A stretch of 22,585 nt of DNA from a bacterium. GTDB taxonomy: Bacteria > Spirochaetota > Spirochaetia > JABEVK01. Position 1 is the stretch's first letter. Each line of letters opens with the position of its first letter. The position numbers and the translations under genes were made by a program. The notes beneath the pieces were generated by a model that searched no databases, was not told the origin of the DNA, and was given only the letters and a program-made list of their open reading frames with translations. Below, piece by piece: positions 15,196 to 22,585 of the stretch. The stretch covers positions 1 to 22,585 of the forward strand of contig JAJXWL010000011.1 in NCBI GenBank assembly GCA_021781625.1, read 5' to 3'.

Positions 15196-15699
15196 ATGAA
15201 ATATTTTTTCATGGGATTACTTTTTGCCCTCCTGGCGGGCTGTGCCTCAGCACCTAAGCCAGAACCGACAACAAAAACGGTCGTTCCTGAAAAAACAGTT
15301 TCACCCAGGTCCGGTCAATTTCAGGTCTCACAAGAAAAATATGCCTCTTCTTTAAAAGAAATCCGTCAGTTGATCACCAAGCTAAACCAGATCATTCAGA
15401 ACGAAGATTTTCAACAATGGCTCACCTACCTCGATTCTGCTTATATTCGCGCCTATAGCGATCCTGCTCGCCTAAAGGCCTTAACGCAAAACAGTCCTGT
15501 CTTGAAGGGTGTTCCTATTCGCAACCTCGAAGACTATTTCAATTTTGTGGTTGTCCCCAGCAGGTCACAGGCCCAAGTGGATGACATTACTTTCGTGGAT
15601 CAGGACCGTGTTGAGGCTTGGATGTATATTAAAAATGTCAAGGCTCTACTTTACCAGTTGAAATTGTATGGAAATCAGTGGAAAATATCATCGTGGTAA
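15196..15699 (+). CDS. Putative lipoprotein, 167 residues
   Basis: The N-terminus is a lipoprotein signal peptide, MKYFFMGLLFALLAGCASAP: short hydrophobic core and lipobox LAGC with Cys16 as the lipidated residue. A Pro/Thr/Lys-rich tether (about 20-40) follows, then a single folded domain. The later half is beta-rich and recalls small alpha+beta NTF2-like folds (DITFVDQDRVEAWMYIKN), but I cannot assign a family. It would be anchored to the periplasmic side of a membrane or the cell surface. No Shine-Dalgarno sequence is present at a useful distance and the promoter lies right against the ATG. It is probably co-transcribed with the HEAT-repeat gene that starts 37 bases after its stop. Confidence 0.85.
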   Translation: MKYFFMGLLFALLAGCASAPKPEPTTKTVVPEKTVSPRSGQFQVSQEKYASSLKEIRQLITKLNQIIQNEDFQQWLTYLDSAYIRAYSDPARLKALTQNSPVLKGVPIRNLEDYFNFVVVPSRSQAQVDDITFVDQDRVEAWMYIKNVKALLYQLKLYGNQWKISSW

Positions 15700-15736
15700 G
15701 ATCGGCGTTGATGATCTGCGCTTATAAGGAGTAGCT

Positions 15737-16498
15737 ATGAAAGCTCGAGCTTTAGTGTTTTTTGGGGTGATTTTGGGGGGAACGGCCTTCGCTCAAAGCA
15801 CACAACCCGCCGCAAACACAGCCCAACCCACGGGAAGTCCTTCCCAATCTGCCTCGGCAGGCTCTGCAGGCGGGCAAAAAACTATTGAGGATGTTTACCT
15901 TCAGTCTGGGGTAGAAGTTCAGGTCATCAAAAGCCTCGCGGCCGAAGAAAGTCGTGCAGATAAGGTAAAAGCCCTCAAATACATCGCGCAGATGGTCGAC
16001 GCCAAAAAGGTCAATGCCAACAGCAAAGAGGTGATTCATATTTTGGGAAGCTTGGGAAGTGAAGGAGTCACCAAAGTGATTCGTTCCAACGGGCGCATCA
16101 TTAATGACTTTCCGGATGTTCGTATGAGGGCCGCCGATTTGCTGGGAGTGATTGGCGGAAAACAAGCGCAAGATATTCTTGTGAATATAGCCTTGACCGA
16201 TCCCGAACCCATGGTTGTTTCTAGTGCTGTTTATTCCTTGGGAGAAATTGGCGGCGGTTCAGACCATACCCGGATCGAAGGGATTATCGCTGAGCTGGTT
16301 AAAGAACAAGACGCCGTTTTGCCGGATAACAATTTTGCTTTTGCCGCAGTTGAAGCCCTAGAAATGTTAGGCAAAAAACATGAGGGCAAAGTTAACCAAG
16401 AAGTCTTCCCGGCCTTGATTCGGATTGCCAATGGAAATTACATTCGTCCTGTCCGCGAAAAGGCCAAAGAAGTTTTGGATATGTATACAAAACTCTAA
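15737..16498 (+). CDS. Exported HEAT-repeat protein
   Basis: 253 residues. A Sec signal peptide (about 1-19, likely cut after AFA) is followed by a low-complexity Gln/Ser/Ala/Gly/Pro stretch to about residue 47. The rest is helical repeats of HEAT/PBS-lyase-like type, e.g. VRMRAADLLGVIGGKQAQDI and VVSSAVYSLGEIGG, the usual 'V R..A...LG.IG' pattern. Such solenoids bind other proteins. It is probably periplasmic. The ATG has an excellent ribosome site (TAAGGAG, six bases). It follows the lipoprotein gene and ends ahead of a strong terminator, so the two form a small envelope operon. No specific partner can be named. Confidence 0.88.
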   Translation: MKARALVFFGVILGGTAFAQSTQPAANTAQPTGSPSQSASAGSAGGQKTIEDVYLQSGVEVQVIKSLAAEESRADKVKALKYIAQMVDAKKVNANSKEVIHILGSLGSEGVTKVIRSNGRIINDFPDVRMRAADLLGVIGGKQAQDILVNIALTDPEPMVVSSAVYSLGEIGGGSDHTRIEGIIAELVKEQDAVLPDNNFAFAAVEALEMLGKKHEGKVNQEVFPALIRIANGNYIRPVREKAKEVLDMYTKL

Positions 16499-16581
16499 CG
16501 CTTAGTTGGTGCTAGACGTTTAGTTAGAGCCAAGCGTAACCGCTCTTAACAGCTACTTTTGTTGAATATCTTTGGAGCATA

Positions 16582-16614
16582 AAAAAGCCGCACTTTCGTG
16601 CGGCTTTTTCTTTT
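16582..16614. terminator. Bidirectional rho-independent terminator
   Basis: AAAAAGCCGCAC pairs perfectly with GTGCGGCTTTTT around a TTTC loop. T-rich sequence follows on the plus strand, and an A-run precedes it (T-run on the minus strand). It lies between the convergent HEAT-repeat gene and the PPDK-like gene and can serve both. Confidence 0.93.
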
Positions 16615-16647
16615 ATTCGATTCTCTTGTGTACGCTTTAGCTCTTGC

Positions 16648-19329
16648 TTAAGAGTTGCTCAGGCAATCTTGAGCGGCGGCAAGAATCGCGATAGGAACCG
16701 AGAAAGGGGAACAAGACACATAATTTAGGCCTGCCCGTCGACAAAAGGCGATATTCTCGGGCACTGCACCATGTTCCCCACACAAACCCATTTCTAGATC
16801 CGGCCGTGTTAAAGCACCACGGCGAACAGCGATCTGAATAAGTTCTTTGACCTGGGGGTCAAGATCGCGGAAGGGATTACCTTCTAAAACGTCTAGTTGC
16901 GTATAATCCGGCATGAACGAGTTAAAATCGTCACGAGAAAGACCCAAAGTAGTTTGGGTTAAGTCATTGGTACCGAACGAGAAGAACTGTGCATACTTGG
17001 CCAAACTACCCGCGCCCAGGGCAGCAGCAGGGATCTCAACCATCGTTCCGATTTTGAACTCTAGCTTAGATTCAGCATTTTGGCGGGCCGTAGTCTCTTC
17101 AATAACCTCAACTAAGCCCTTAAAGGAGTTACCTTCAATTTTCTTACCGTAAATCAAAAGTTTGAGTTCATTCTCATTCATGATAACTGGAAGCATAATT
17201 TCGGGTTTTGCATCAAAACCTTCTTTCTTCAGCTGATAACTCGCCTCAACAATCGCTTCCACTTGCATGGCGTAAATCTCAGGGTAAGTTACTGCCAAAC
17301 GGGACCCACGATGACCTAACATAGGGTTAAACTCATGCAAAGCCTCGGCTTTTGCCATGATATCTTTTAACGTAGGGCCTTTTGCCGCGGTTTCTTTTTT
17401 GGTCGGCGGGTTAAGGTACTCAAGGAATTTCTTGGCATCTTGTTCATTATGCGGAAGGAACTCGTGGAGCGGAGGGTCCAAAAGTCTAATGATAACCGTT
17501 TTACCGGCCATGATCTTAAGAAGTTTGTAAAAATCGTCCTTTTGAAACTTTTTTAGCTTTTCAAGGATCTTTGACCGCTCCGCTTTATCTTTTGCCATAA
17601 TCATTTCACGAAAGACGTTAATTCGTTTTTCGTTAAAGAACATATGTTCTGTACGGCAAAGGCCAATTCCCTCGGCACCCAAGGCTAACGCCAATTCAGC
17701 ACCTTCTTGCGTATCGGCATTCGCTCGAACAGAGAAATTCTTAAGAGATTTTTTGGCTAGGTCAACCAATTCTTTGAGACCTGACGTGGTCACATCAGCC
17801 TGAACGGTGTTGGCTTTTCCTACGTAGATGGCGGGTTCGCCGTAAAACGGTACATTGATCGAAAGGTAATCGCCCTCGTTAACGACGATTCCCCCTATAA
17901 CCGCTTTTTTTGCTTGATACTTAATTTGCTTTTCATCCAAGACCAGCGAAACCTTGCCATATTGCCGGGCTACAACCGAAGCGTGCGCTGAATAGCCACC
18001 GTGGCTCGAAAGTACGCCTGTGGCAAGTTCCACGGCTTTAACATCGTCGGCAAATGTGGCTTCTTTGCAAAAGATGACCCTGGTATCTGTCCCATCCTTT
18101 TGAGCTTGACGATAGGCGGCAATTAATGTCTCGGTAGAAAAATACACGCGACCGATAGCGGCGCCTGGTGCACCAGAAATGCCACCCAAGATTTTTTGCA
18201 ACGTCTTTACCGAGGCTGGTTCAATAACGGGGTGCAACAATTCATTCAGTTGGCTCGGCTTAATCTCACTAACGACGAACTTTTCATCCACCTTTTTGGC
18301 CTTTAAAAGGTCCAGAAGCAACCGAATATCTGCCCGAGTGGATTTCTCGCTGACCATACGCTGATCAATTACCCAAAGTTTTCCATCTTCAATGGTAAAG
18401 CGTAGCTCGCGAATTTGTTTATAGTACGACTCAAGGTTCTCGGCAGCCACCTGCAAAGCTTGCAAATGACTTTTTTCAAGTTTATTGATGTCTACCCCTT
18501 GAGCGCCTTCCTCGTTGAATTGCGCTTGGTAAAAGACTCCATCAAGAACCTTTTCACCCGTTACGACATTTCGGGTAAAGAACCGTCCACTGGAAGAGTT
18601 TTTCCCAAAATTCCCATAAACCATAGGTTGAATAATAACAGCGGTATCGTTTGACCCCACAACGCCGTCAGAGGTCGCTTCAATCCTCAGCAATTCTTGA
18701 ATACGGGTCAGCGTAAACAATAATTGATGGTAACCGTCGTCAAAGATTTCTGCGGGGATAAACGGGTGTGCCAAATGGACTATGCTTTCTACGGTAAAAC
18801 CAGCCGCATCTTTTTTTTCTTTAAGCTTTTTCTCAGAAGCAAACACCTCAGAGATCTTTCCCGCTATTGCCTCGACAGTTTTCTGATCGTCCTTGGCTTC
18901 GGCAATCTTCTTTTCTAGCTTCAAAAGCCCGTCGAGAAGAAAATGCAACTCCCCGTAGGCAAACTTTTCGCCAGTAAATTGACTAAAGCCGGGCAAACTC
19001 TCTTTCGTGAGGCCAATATTGTGAATCGACGGATACGAAAGTTGAAGACCCGGGCTGATTACAATTTTCACCAGCAAAGGGCGCTTGGCGTCAGCGTACT
19101 TTTTTTCGGTCTTAGCTTCTAGCGCAACAATATTTTTTTTAAGTTCAGGAAGCAACTCTTTTTCAGAAAATGAAATGGCTAAATCAGAATCAAGAATTAA
19201 ACCAGGAACAATCGGCATACCTAAGTCGGCCATTTCAAAAGCTTGACGCCCTCGAATTCCAATTTTGTCCTGAGGTGCGCTAACCTTAGATTTCTTTCCG
19301 ACCTCAAAATAGTAAATATTATTTTTCAT
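16648..19329 (-). CDS. Pyruvate phosphate dikinase-family protein with degenerate ATP-grasp domain
   Basis: 893 residues, close to PPDK length (about 875). The C-terminal PEP/pyruvate domain is intact: GLCRTEHMFF with Arg559, IIRLLDPPLHEF with Arg615, MVEIP with Glu765, SFGTNDLTQ (784-792) and GLCGEHG with Cys850. The swivelling phosphohistidine domain is also present (GGYSAHASVVAR, His449). The N-terminal nucleotide domain can be aligned by GMPIVPG, TAVIIQPMVYGN and FTRN-TGEK, but its ATP contacts are changed. The GGKG Lys is Arg26, the VRSGA Arg is Val90, and the positions matching Glu323 and Gln335 of the Clostridium enzyme are Arg310 and Asp322. It therefore may not use ATP and AMP as PPDK does. 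The ATG has AAGAGGTTAAA upstream, overlapping the stop of the preceding gene. I give no ppdK symbol because activity is doubtful. Confidence 0.9.
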   Translation of the reverse strand: MKNNIYYFEVGKKSKVSAPQDKIGIRGRQAFEMADLGMPIVPGLILDSDLAISFSEKELLPELKKNIVALEAKTEKKYADAKRPLLVKIVISPGLQLSYPSIHNIGLTKESLPGFSQFTGEKFAYGELHFLLDGLLKLEKKIAEAKDDQKTVEAIAGKISEVFASEKKLKEKKDAAGFTVESIVHLAHPFIPAEIFDDGYHQLLFTLTRIQELLRIEATSDGVVGSNDTAVIIQPMVYGNFGKNSSSGRFFTRNVVTGEKVLDGVFYQAQFNEEGAQGVDINKLEKSHLQALQVAAENLESYYKQIRELRFTIEDGKLWVIDQRMVSEKSTRADIRLLLDLLKAKKVDEKFVVSEIKPSQLNELLHPVIEPASVKTLQKILGGISGAPGAAIGRVYFSTETLIAAYRQAQKDGTDTRVIFCKEATFADDVKAVELATGVLSSHGGYSAHASVVARQYGKVSLVLDEKQIKYQAKKAVIGGIVVNEGDYLSINVPFYGEPAIYVGKANTVQADVTTSGLKELVDLAKKSLKNFSVRANADTQEGAELALALGAEGIGLCRTEHMFFNEKRINVFREMIMAKDKAERSKILEKLKKFQKDDFYKLLKIMAGKTVIIRLLDPPLHEFLPHNEQDAKKFLEYLNPPTKKETAAKGPTLKDIMAKAEALHEFNPMLGHRGSRLAVTYPEIYAMQVEAIVEASYQLKKEGFDAKPEIMLPVIMNENELKLLIYGKKIEGNSFKGLVEVIEETTARQNAESKLEFKIGTMVEIPAAALGAGSLAKYAQFFSFGTNDLTQTTLGLSRDDFNSFMPDYTQLDVLEGNPFRDLDPQVKELIQIAVRRGALTRPDLEMGLCGEHGAVPENIAFCRRAGLNYVSCSPFSVPIAILAAAQDCLSNS

Positions 19330-19338
19330 TTTAACCTC

Positions 19339-20403
19339 TTAAAACAAATCCAGGGTTGTACCAGGAGCGCCTTTTAAAAAGAATTCGAAGCGCGGACTTG
19401 CTCCTTCTAAGAGGTACTTACGCAACTTGGAAAGATCAAGTAATTTTTCATCACTCGTCGCTAACGAAACCAAGATCGACGTTCCATGCTTAACCTTACC
19501 CCACTTAAAAAGGCTATTTATGTCGTGGATTAGTTCCCCATCATAATAAATATTCACACGACACTGGGGGTACTTAGACGTATAGCTTTGAATAATTCTC
19601 TTCCATGCCTCGACATTGCCGTTATGGAAAAGCTCATTCGTAACTTGAATAGGAATCTTTGGGGAAACTACGGCTTTTGCACCTAAGGGTGAAGGAGCAA
19701 CTTGTAGCGGTTGTGGTGCGACGGCCACCGCCTGTGCTTGAGTACCACGTCCTTGTTTGGCTGACACAGAAACAACACCCTTTTGAGTTTTGCGGGGAGC
19801 GGTCTTGACAGAAGGGGCTTTAACAACTTTCGGAGCCTTAAAAACAAACTTGCCGTTTGCCATGCTTGCGGCAAGCTTGCCTAGCTTTTCGCCCGCAAGA
19901 AGCGTTAAAACCCGGCCTTCGGTGATACTGACAATATTCTTGAAGGCTTTATCGGTAACATCACCCTTGGTCCCTAAACCAAGGTAAACCATCAACAATT
20001 CATTCCTCTTGATCTCAGGAAGAACCTTCCAATGCTCAGGATTCTTAGGATTTACTAAGACAACCCCCGACTCGGGGTGAAAATACACAAAAACCAAATC
20101 CAAGGACGTCCAAGTCTGAAATTCCGACGCAAAAGCGTTAGTATCGCTAACCGTTGCTTTGATGTTCACTGAAAAAAATTGATACGAGTACTTTTCTACC
20201 AGCAAAGCCCTCACAAGAGGTAAAACTTGCTGACCTTCCATCTCGCCTTGCCCTAGAAATGTATTCACTGCATCGGCAAAATTCTTTCCTGACTCTAACT
20301 CCGCAATCAAGGCATTTGCACCTTTAAAATGTGTTAGGTTCCTGTTGAAGGATTTTCTGGTAGCGAAGGCCTCAAATTCATAATCTAAAACCAAGTTTGA
20401 CAT
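19339..20403 (-). CDS. Unknown two-domain protein between cfpA and the PPDK-like gene
   Basis: 354 residues, cytoplasmic (no signal peptide or membrane segment). An N-terminal domain (about 1-190) is followed by a flexible linker of about 60 residues rich in Ala, Lys, Val, Pro and Gln (about 190-250). A C-terminal domain (about 255-354) has the look of a compact alpha/beta fold. I do not recognise either domain. The ATG at 20403 has AAGAGG six bases upstream. The PPDK-like gene follows after nine bases with a nearly identical leader (AAGAGGTTA), so the two are almost certainly translated together. cfpA lies just upstream on the same strand, but a strong terminator separates them. Position suggests a link to the filament or to the PPDK-like protein; there is no direct sign of function. 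Confidence 0.87.
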   Translation of the reverse strand: MSNLVLDYEFEAFATRKSFNRNLTHFKGANALIAELESGKNFADAVNTFLGQGEMEGQQVLPLVRALLVEKYSYQFFSVNIKATVSDTNAFASEFQTWTSLDLVFVYFHPESGVVLVNPKNPEHWKVLPEIKRNELLMVYLGLGTKGDVTDKAFKNIVSITEGRVLTLLAGEKLGKLAASMANGKFVFKAPKVVKAPSVKTAPRKTQKGVVSVSAKQGRGTQAQAVAVAPQPLQVAPSPLGAKAVVSPKIPIQVTNELFHNGNVEAWKRIIQSYTSKYPQCRVNIYYDGELIHDINSLFKWGKVKHGTSILVSLATSDEKLLDLSKLRKYLLEGASPRFEFFLKGAPGTTLDLF

Positions 20404-20432
20404 ATTAACCTCTTACAGATCCTCAATCCATC

Positions 20433-20465
20433 AAAAAAAGACACCTCCCCAAAAGGGAGGTGTCT
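20433..20465 (-). terminator. Rho-independent terminator of cfpA
   Basis: On the minus strand AGACACCTCCC pairs perfectly with GGGAGGTGTCT (eleven base pairs, five-base loop) and is followed by about seven Ts including the stem end. It lies 18 bases past the cfpA stop and before the next gene on the same strand, so it would limit read-through from cfpA. Confidence 0.93.
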
Positions 20466-20483
20466 ATACAAACCTTTAAACCA

Positions 20484-22562
20484 TCAAATGGGGTTCAACC
20501 CATCTTTCGATCGAGAGCCACGTCCACCACCCGTTTTTCTACTGGCACGCTTAGGAGCAGGATTATCCACTAAACCAGAACCTGAGGTTCGGCGCCGAGA
20601 AGAGCGAGTTGTTTCAGGAGCTGTCTGAACAGGTTCAGGAGCGAGATTGGGCACTGCCGCATCGCCACTGAGCATTTGTAAATAATCAGCACCAGGGTTA
20701 CCACCTTCTGCACGTCGAGCCTCTTCGCCAGAAGAACTAGCAAACGACTGAGCAATATCCTCACGAACCGTCGAACGACGTCGGCTAAAGCTTGCAAACG
20801 CGGCATCCTGGAAGCCTTTCGAGACCCCATGTAGGAATTCGTTCAAAACGCCAGCCATGCCATTTACAGTGGTATTTTTTCGCTTAATTGAAGTGATATC
20901 CACATCAAGCAAAAGACCCGGTTGAATATGGTACGGGTTGATCATGTACTCAAAACGGTTAAATTCGCGTTCCAAGAAAGCAACCCGCTCTTCCATGACA
21001 CGACGTTCAATAGGATAGCGGTATTCGTACATATTGCTCAATTTTTGCTTGATGAGAATAAGCATTTTTTTCAGCTTGTTCTTTTCAAACAGATAGGTGC
21101 GATTTAACTTTTCAACATCCGTTTTGTCGGCGTCAACAAAAGTAATTTCGTCCCAAACCTTTTCCAGGTCTTCGTACAACGGATCACCGGTTTTTTCCTT
21201 GACCCGCATCCGAATCTTAGCCTTGTAAATCTTAGCCAAGTCCGAAAAGTCAGAAATCTTTTTGAAGAACTTCGAATCAACGTAGACCATTTCGAGAACG
21301 TCCCAGAGATGCTGAACCTCGATTTCAAACGATTTCAACTGAATCTCGTAGGCTTTTCTCTCGTTGGTTAATTGGGCATTGTCATAGTAGCGCAGACGAA
21401 TTTGGTAGCGTTCATCGGGAAGCTTGTCGTAATCAGTATCTTCGTACTCACGAATGATCAGCTCGCGGGCATTTTTCAAGTTTTCAATGAACTGGTAGCC
21501 CATTTTTGAGGTATCAAGAATCGAAGTAATGGAGTTTACAGCCGTATTGTAGCCACGGTTTCGAATATTCTCGATATCGACGATCCGTTTTAAGGTTTCG
21601 CGAATATTGAGCTGATCGAATTCACTAGGATCAATTTCAGCACGCAGACCGATAATTCTGTCCATCAAAGCCTTCGCTACAACATCGTAGCGATGGGACT
21701 TGGGGTTCTCTTTGTCATCAGCGGTAAAATGGTCAACACGGCGAAACTTTTCAAAGATCACTTCACTGTCCGAAAGCTCATCCTTGCCTTCATCGAGAAG
21801 AGTATCTCTCAGCTTGTCGATTTCTTTGTCAATCTCATCACCGATGTGCTTGGCCAAGAGTTCCTTGATGAGGTACTCGACCGTCACTTGATAATGAAAA
21901 ATTGGCGAAATCAGTTCTGAATCCAGAATGTTAACGGACAGCTTAATCTCGGCAACCGTCTTCGGCTTTGTCAGGCTATCTTTGAAAGCACACTTAACAA
22001 TGGAGTAAGCATTTTCGCCGCGGATAAAAGCACCGACATCGGTCTTTTGGCGCAACAAAGAGTTGGTTAAGTTTTCAAGGTCGTTTACACCACGTTGAAT
22101 ATGGCCCTGAAGGTGACCATACATGTTGATGATCGACTTTTCAATTTCGCCAGTATTGAACTTATCAGCACCGCCAACCTGTTCAAGAAGTTCACTAATT
22201 TCTTTGGGCGTATATCGCGCCAAAGTCTTGGTTTCTTCTTTATCGATGAAATTCCGGACTTTTTTGACCATTTCATCTTCAGTCGTCACCATGTAACGGT
22301 TGAACATGTTCTGGTAGTTTTGGTTGAAGTAGTTGTACAACTTTTCCTTCAAACCACCCATAACATCCAAACGCTCCAAAACTTCCTTAGGAAGCCTGGA
22401 CGTCACATGGTTCATGATTTTATCCACTTCTTCTGAGAGGAGTTGATCTACTTCTATCTGTTGCTCACGATATTCCTGAGCCAACGAGTTGCGCGAACCG
22501 ACCGCACTCGGCTTTTCCGGATGGAATACGTTCGGACTTTTCGGTAAGTCTATACTTCCCAT
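20484..22562 (-). CDS. cfpA: Cytoplasmic filament protein A
   Basis: 692 residues, in the range of treponemal CfpA (about 680). CfpA forms the ribbon of cytoplasmic filaments that runs along the inner side of the membrane beneath the flagella in treponemes, and its loss there disturbs cell division and chromosome segregation. The N-terminus [17 protein letters not shown] is as I remember for this family. Most of the chain (about 25-570) is charged, helical and heptad-rich, suited to coiled-coil assembly. From about 591 the protein is low-complexity, Ser/Arg/Gly/Pro-rich and basic, ending in [14 protein letters not shown]. The ATG at 22562 has a strong AAGGAG ribosome site six to seven bases upstream. 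Its promoter lies outside the window. It ends at its own strong terminator, fitting an abundant structural protein. Confidence 0.9.
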   Translation of the reverse strand: MGSIDLPKSPNVFHPEKPSAVGSRNSLAQEYREQQIEVDQLLSEEVDKIMNHVTSRLPKEVLERLDVMGGLKEKLYNYFNQNYQNMFNRYMVTTEDEMVKKVRNFIDKEETKTLARYTPKEISELLEQVGGADKFNTGEIEKSIINMYGHLQGHIQRGVNDLENLTNSLLRQKTDVGAFIRGENAYSIVKCAFKDSLTKPKTVAEIKLSVNILDSELISPIFHYQVTVEYLIKELLAKHIGDEIDKEIDKLRDTLLDEGKDELSDSEVIFEKFRRVDHFTADDKENPKSHRYDVVAKALMDRIIGLRAEIDPSEFDQLNIRETLKRIVDIENIRNRGYNTAVNSITSILDTSKMGYQFIENLKNARELIIREYEDTDYDKLPDERYQIRLRYYDNAQLTNERKAYEIQLKSFEIEVQHLWDVLEMVYVDSKFFKKISDFSDLAKIYKAKIRMRVKEKTGDPLYEDLEKVWDEITFVDADKTDVEKLNRTYLFEKNKLKKMLILIKQKLSNMYEYRYPIERRVMEERVAFLEREFNRFEYMINPYHIQPGLLLDVDITSIKRKNTTVNGMAGVLNEFLHGVSKGFQDAAFASFSRRRSTVREDIAQSFASSSGEEARRAEGGNPGADYLQMLSGDAAVPNLAPEPVQTAPETTRSSRRRTSGSGLVDNPAPKRASRKTGGGRGSRSKDGLNPI

Positions 22563-22585
22563 GTCGCTCTCCTTGGTTTTTGCTC

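Noticed and set aside
15752..16171. 139-residue minus-strand frame opposite the HEAT-repeat gene
   Set aside because: Antisense to a gene with a clear signal peptide and ribosome site; no start signal of its own.
16517..16526. Ten-base match CGTTTAGTTA also at 13205-13214
   Set aside because: Two copies of a ten-mer in 22 kb of AT-moderate intergenic DNA is weak evidence for a repeat element.
22095..22436. 113-residue plus-strand frame opposite cfpA
   Set aside because: Antisense shadow of a coiled-coil gene; composition is what reverse-complemented Glu/Lys-rich codons give.
1..22585. Search for mobile elements, CRISPR arrays, phage genes, toxin-antitoxin or defence systems
   Set aside because: No transposase or integrase motifs, no spaced direct repeats and no known defence domains were seen; the content is core chromosomal.

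Overview
The window looks like chromosomal DNA of a spirochaete (Spirochaetota, probably a Treponema/Spirochaeta-type member of the Spirochaetia) of moderate GC content. The strongest taxonomic marker is the right-hand gene, which I recognise as cytoplasmic filament protein A (CfpA), a protein known from treponemes and relatives. From memory, the order cfpA - unknown gene - PPDK-like gene resembles the T. pallidum TP0748-TP0746 region. The order dnaG - rpoD - zinc-ribbon gene - TPR gene - mreB resembles TP0492-TP0497. I could not check either against a database. Nearly everything is core housekeeping DNA. I see no mobile element, CRISPR array, phage gene or large repeat.

Layout. (1) Positions 1-7441, all on the minus strand: a tightly packed cluster transcribed right to left, namely a YkgJ-type cysteine-cluster protein, a 56-residue small protein, mltG, dnaG, rpoD, a COG1579-type zinc-ribbon coiled-coil protein, RNase P RNA (rnpB), a membrane-anchored TPR protein, and the first 17 codons of mreB at the edge. 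It joins replication initiation, the housekeeping sigma factor, tRNA processing and wall/shape genes. (2) 7450-7718: tRNA-Thr(UGU) and tRNA-Tyr(GUA) with a clear sigma70 promoter and a strong terminator. (3) 7715-11903, minus: thiN, an unknown 579-residue protein, a 97-residue membrane protein and glgA, all with overlapping ends. (4) 11949-13193, plus: cca. (5) 13208-14478, minus: rpmF-acpP-rnc from a good promoter. (6) 14587-15075, minus: coaD. (7) 15196-16498, plus: a lipoprotein gene and an exported HEAT-repeat gene, closed by a bidirectional terminator. (8) 16648-22562, minus: cfpA with its own terminator, an unknown two-domain protein, and a PPDK-family protein.

How they fit together. 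Neither tRNA gene encodes CCA, so the nearby cca gene is needed to finish them. rnpB and rnc supply RNA processing. acpP and coaD are linked through coenzyme A and 4'-phosphopantetheine. mltG and mreB serve the cell wall, and the lipoprotein and HEAT protein are exported.

The most interesting observation is that the PPDK-family protein has intact swivelling-His and PEP/pyruvate domains, but its ATP-grasp domain has lost the residues that bind ATP. It sits two genes downstream of the cytoplasmic filament gene. Other points of interest are a previously easy-to-miss 56-residue gene with a near-perfect ribosome binding site, an rnpB gene packed between two coding regions with ten T residues abutting the next start codon, and several genes whose promoters imply leaderless mRNAs.
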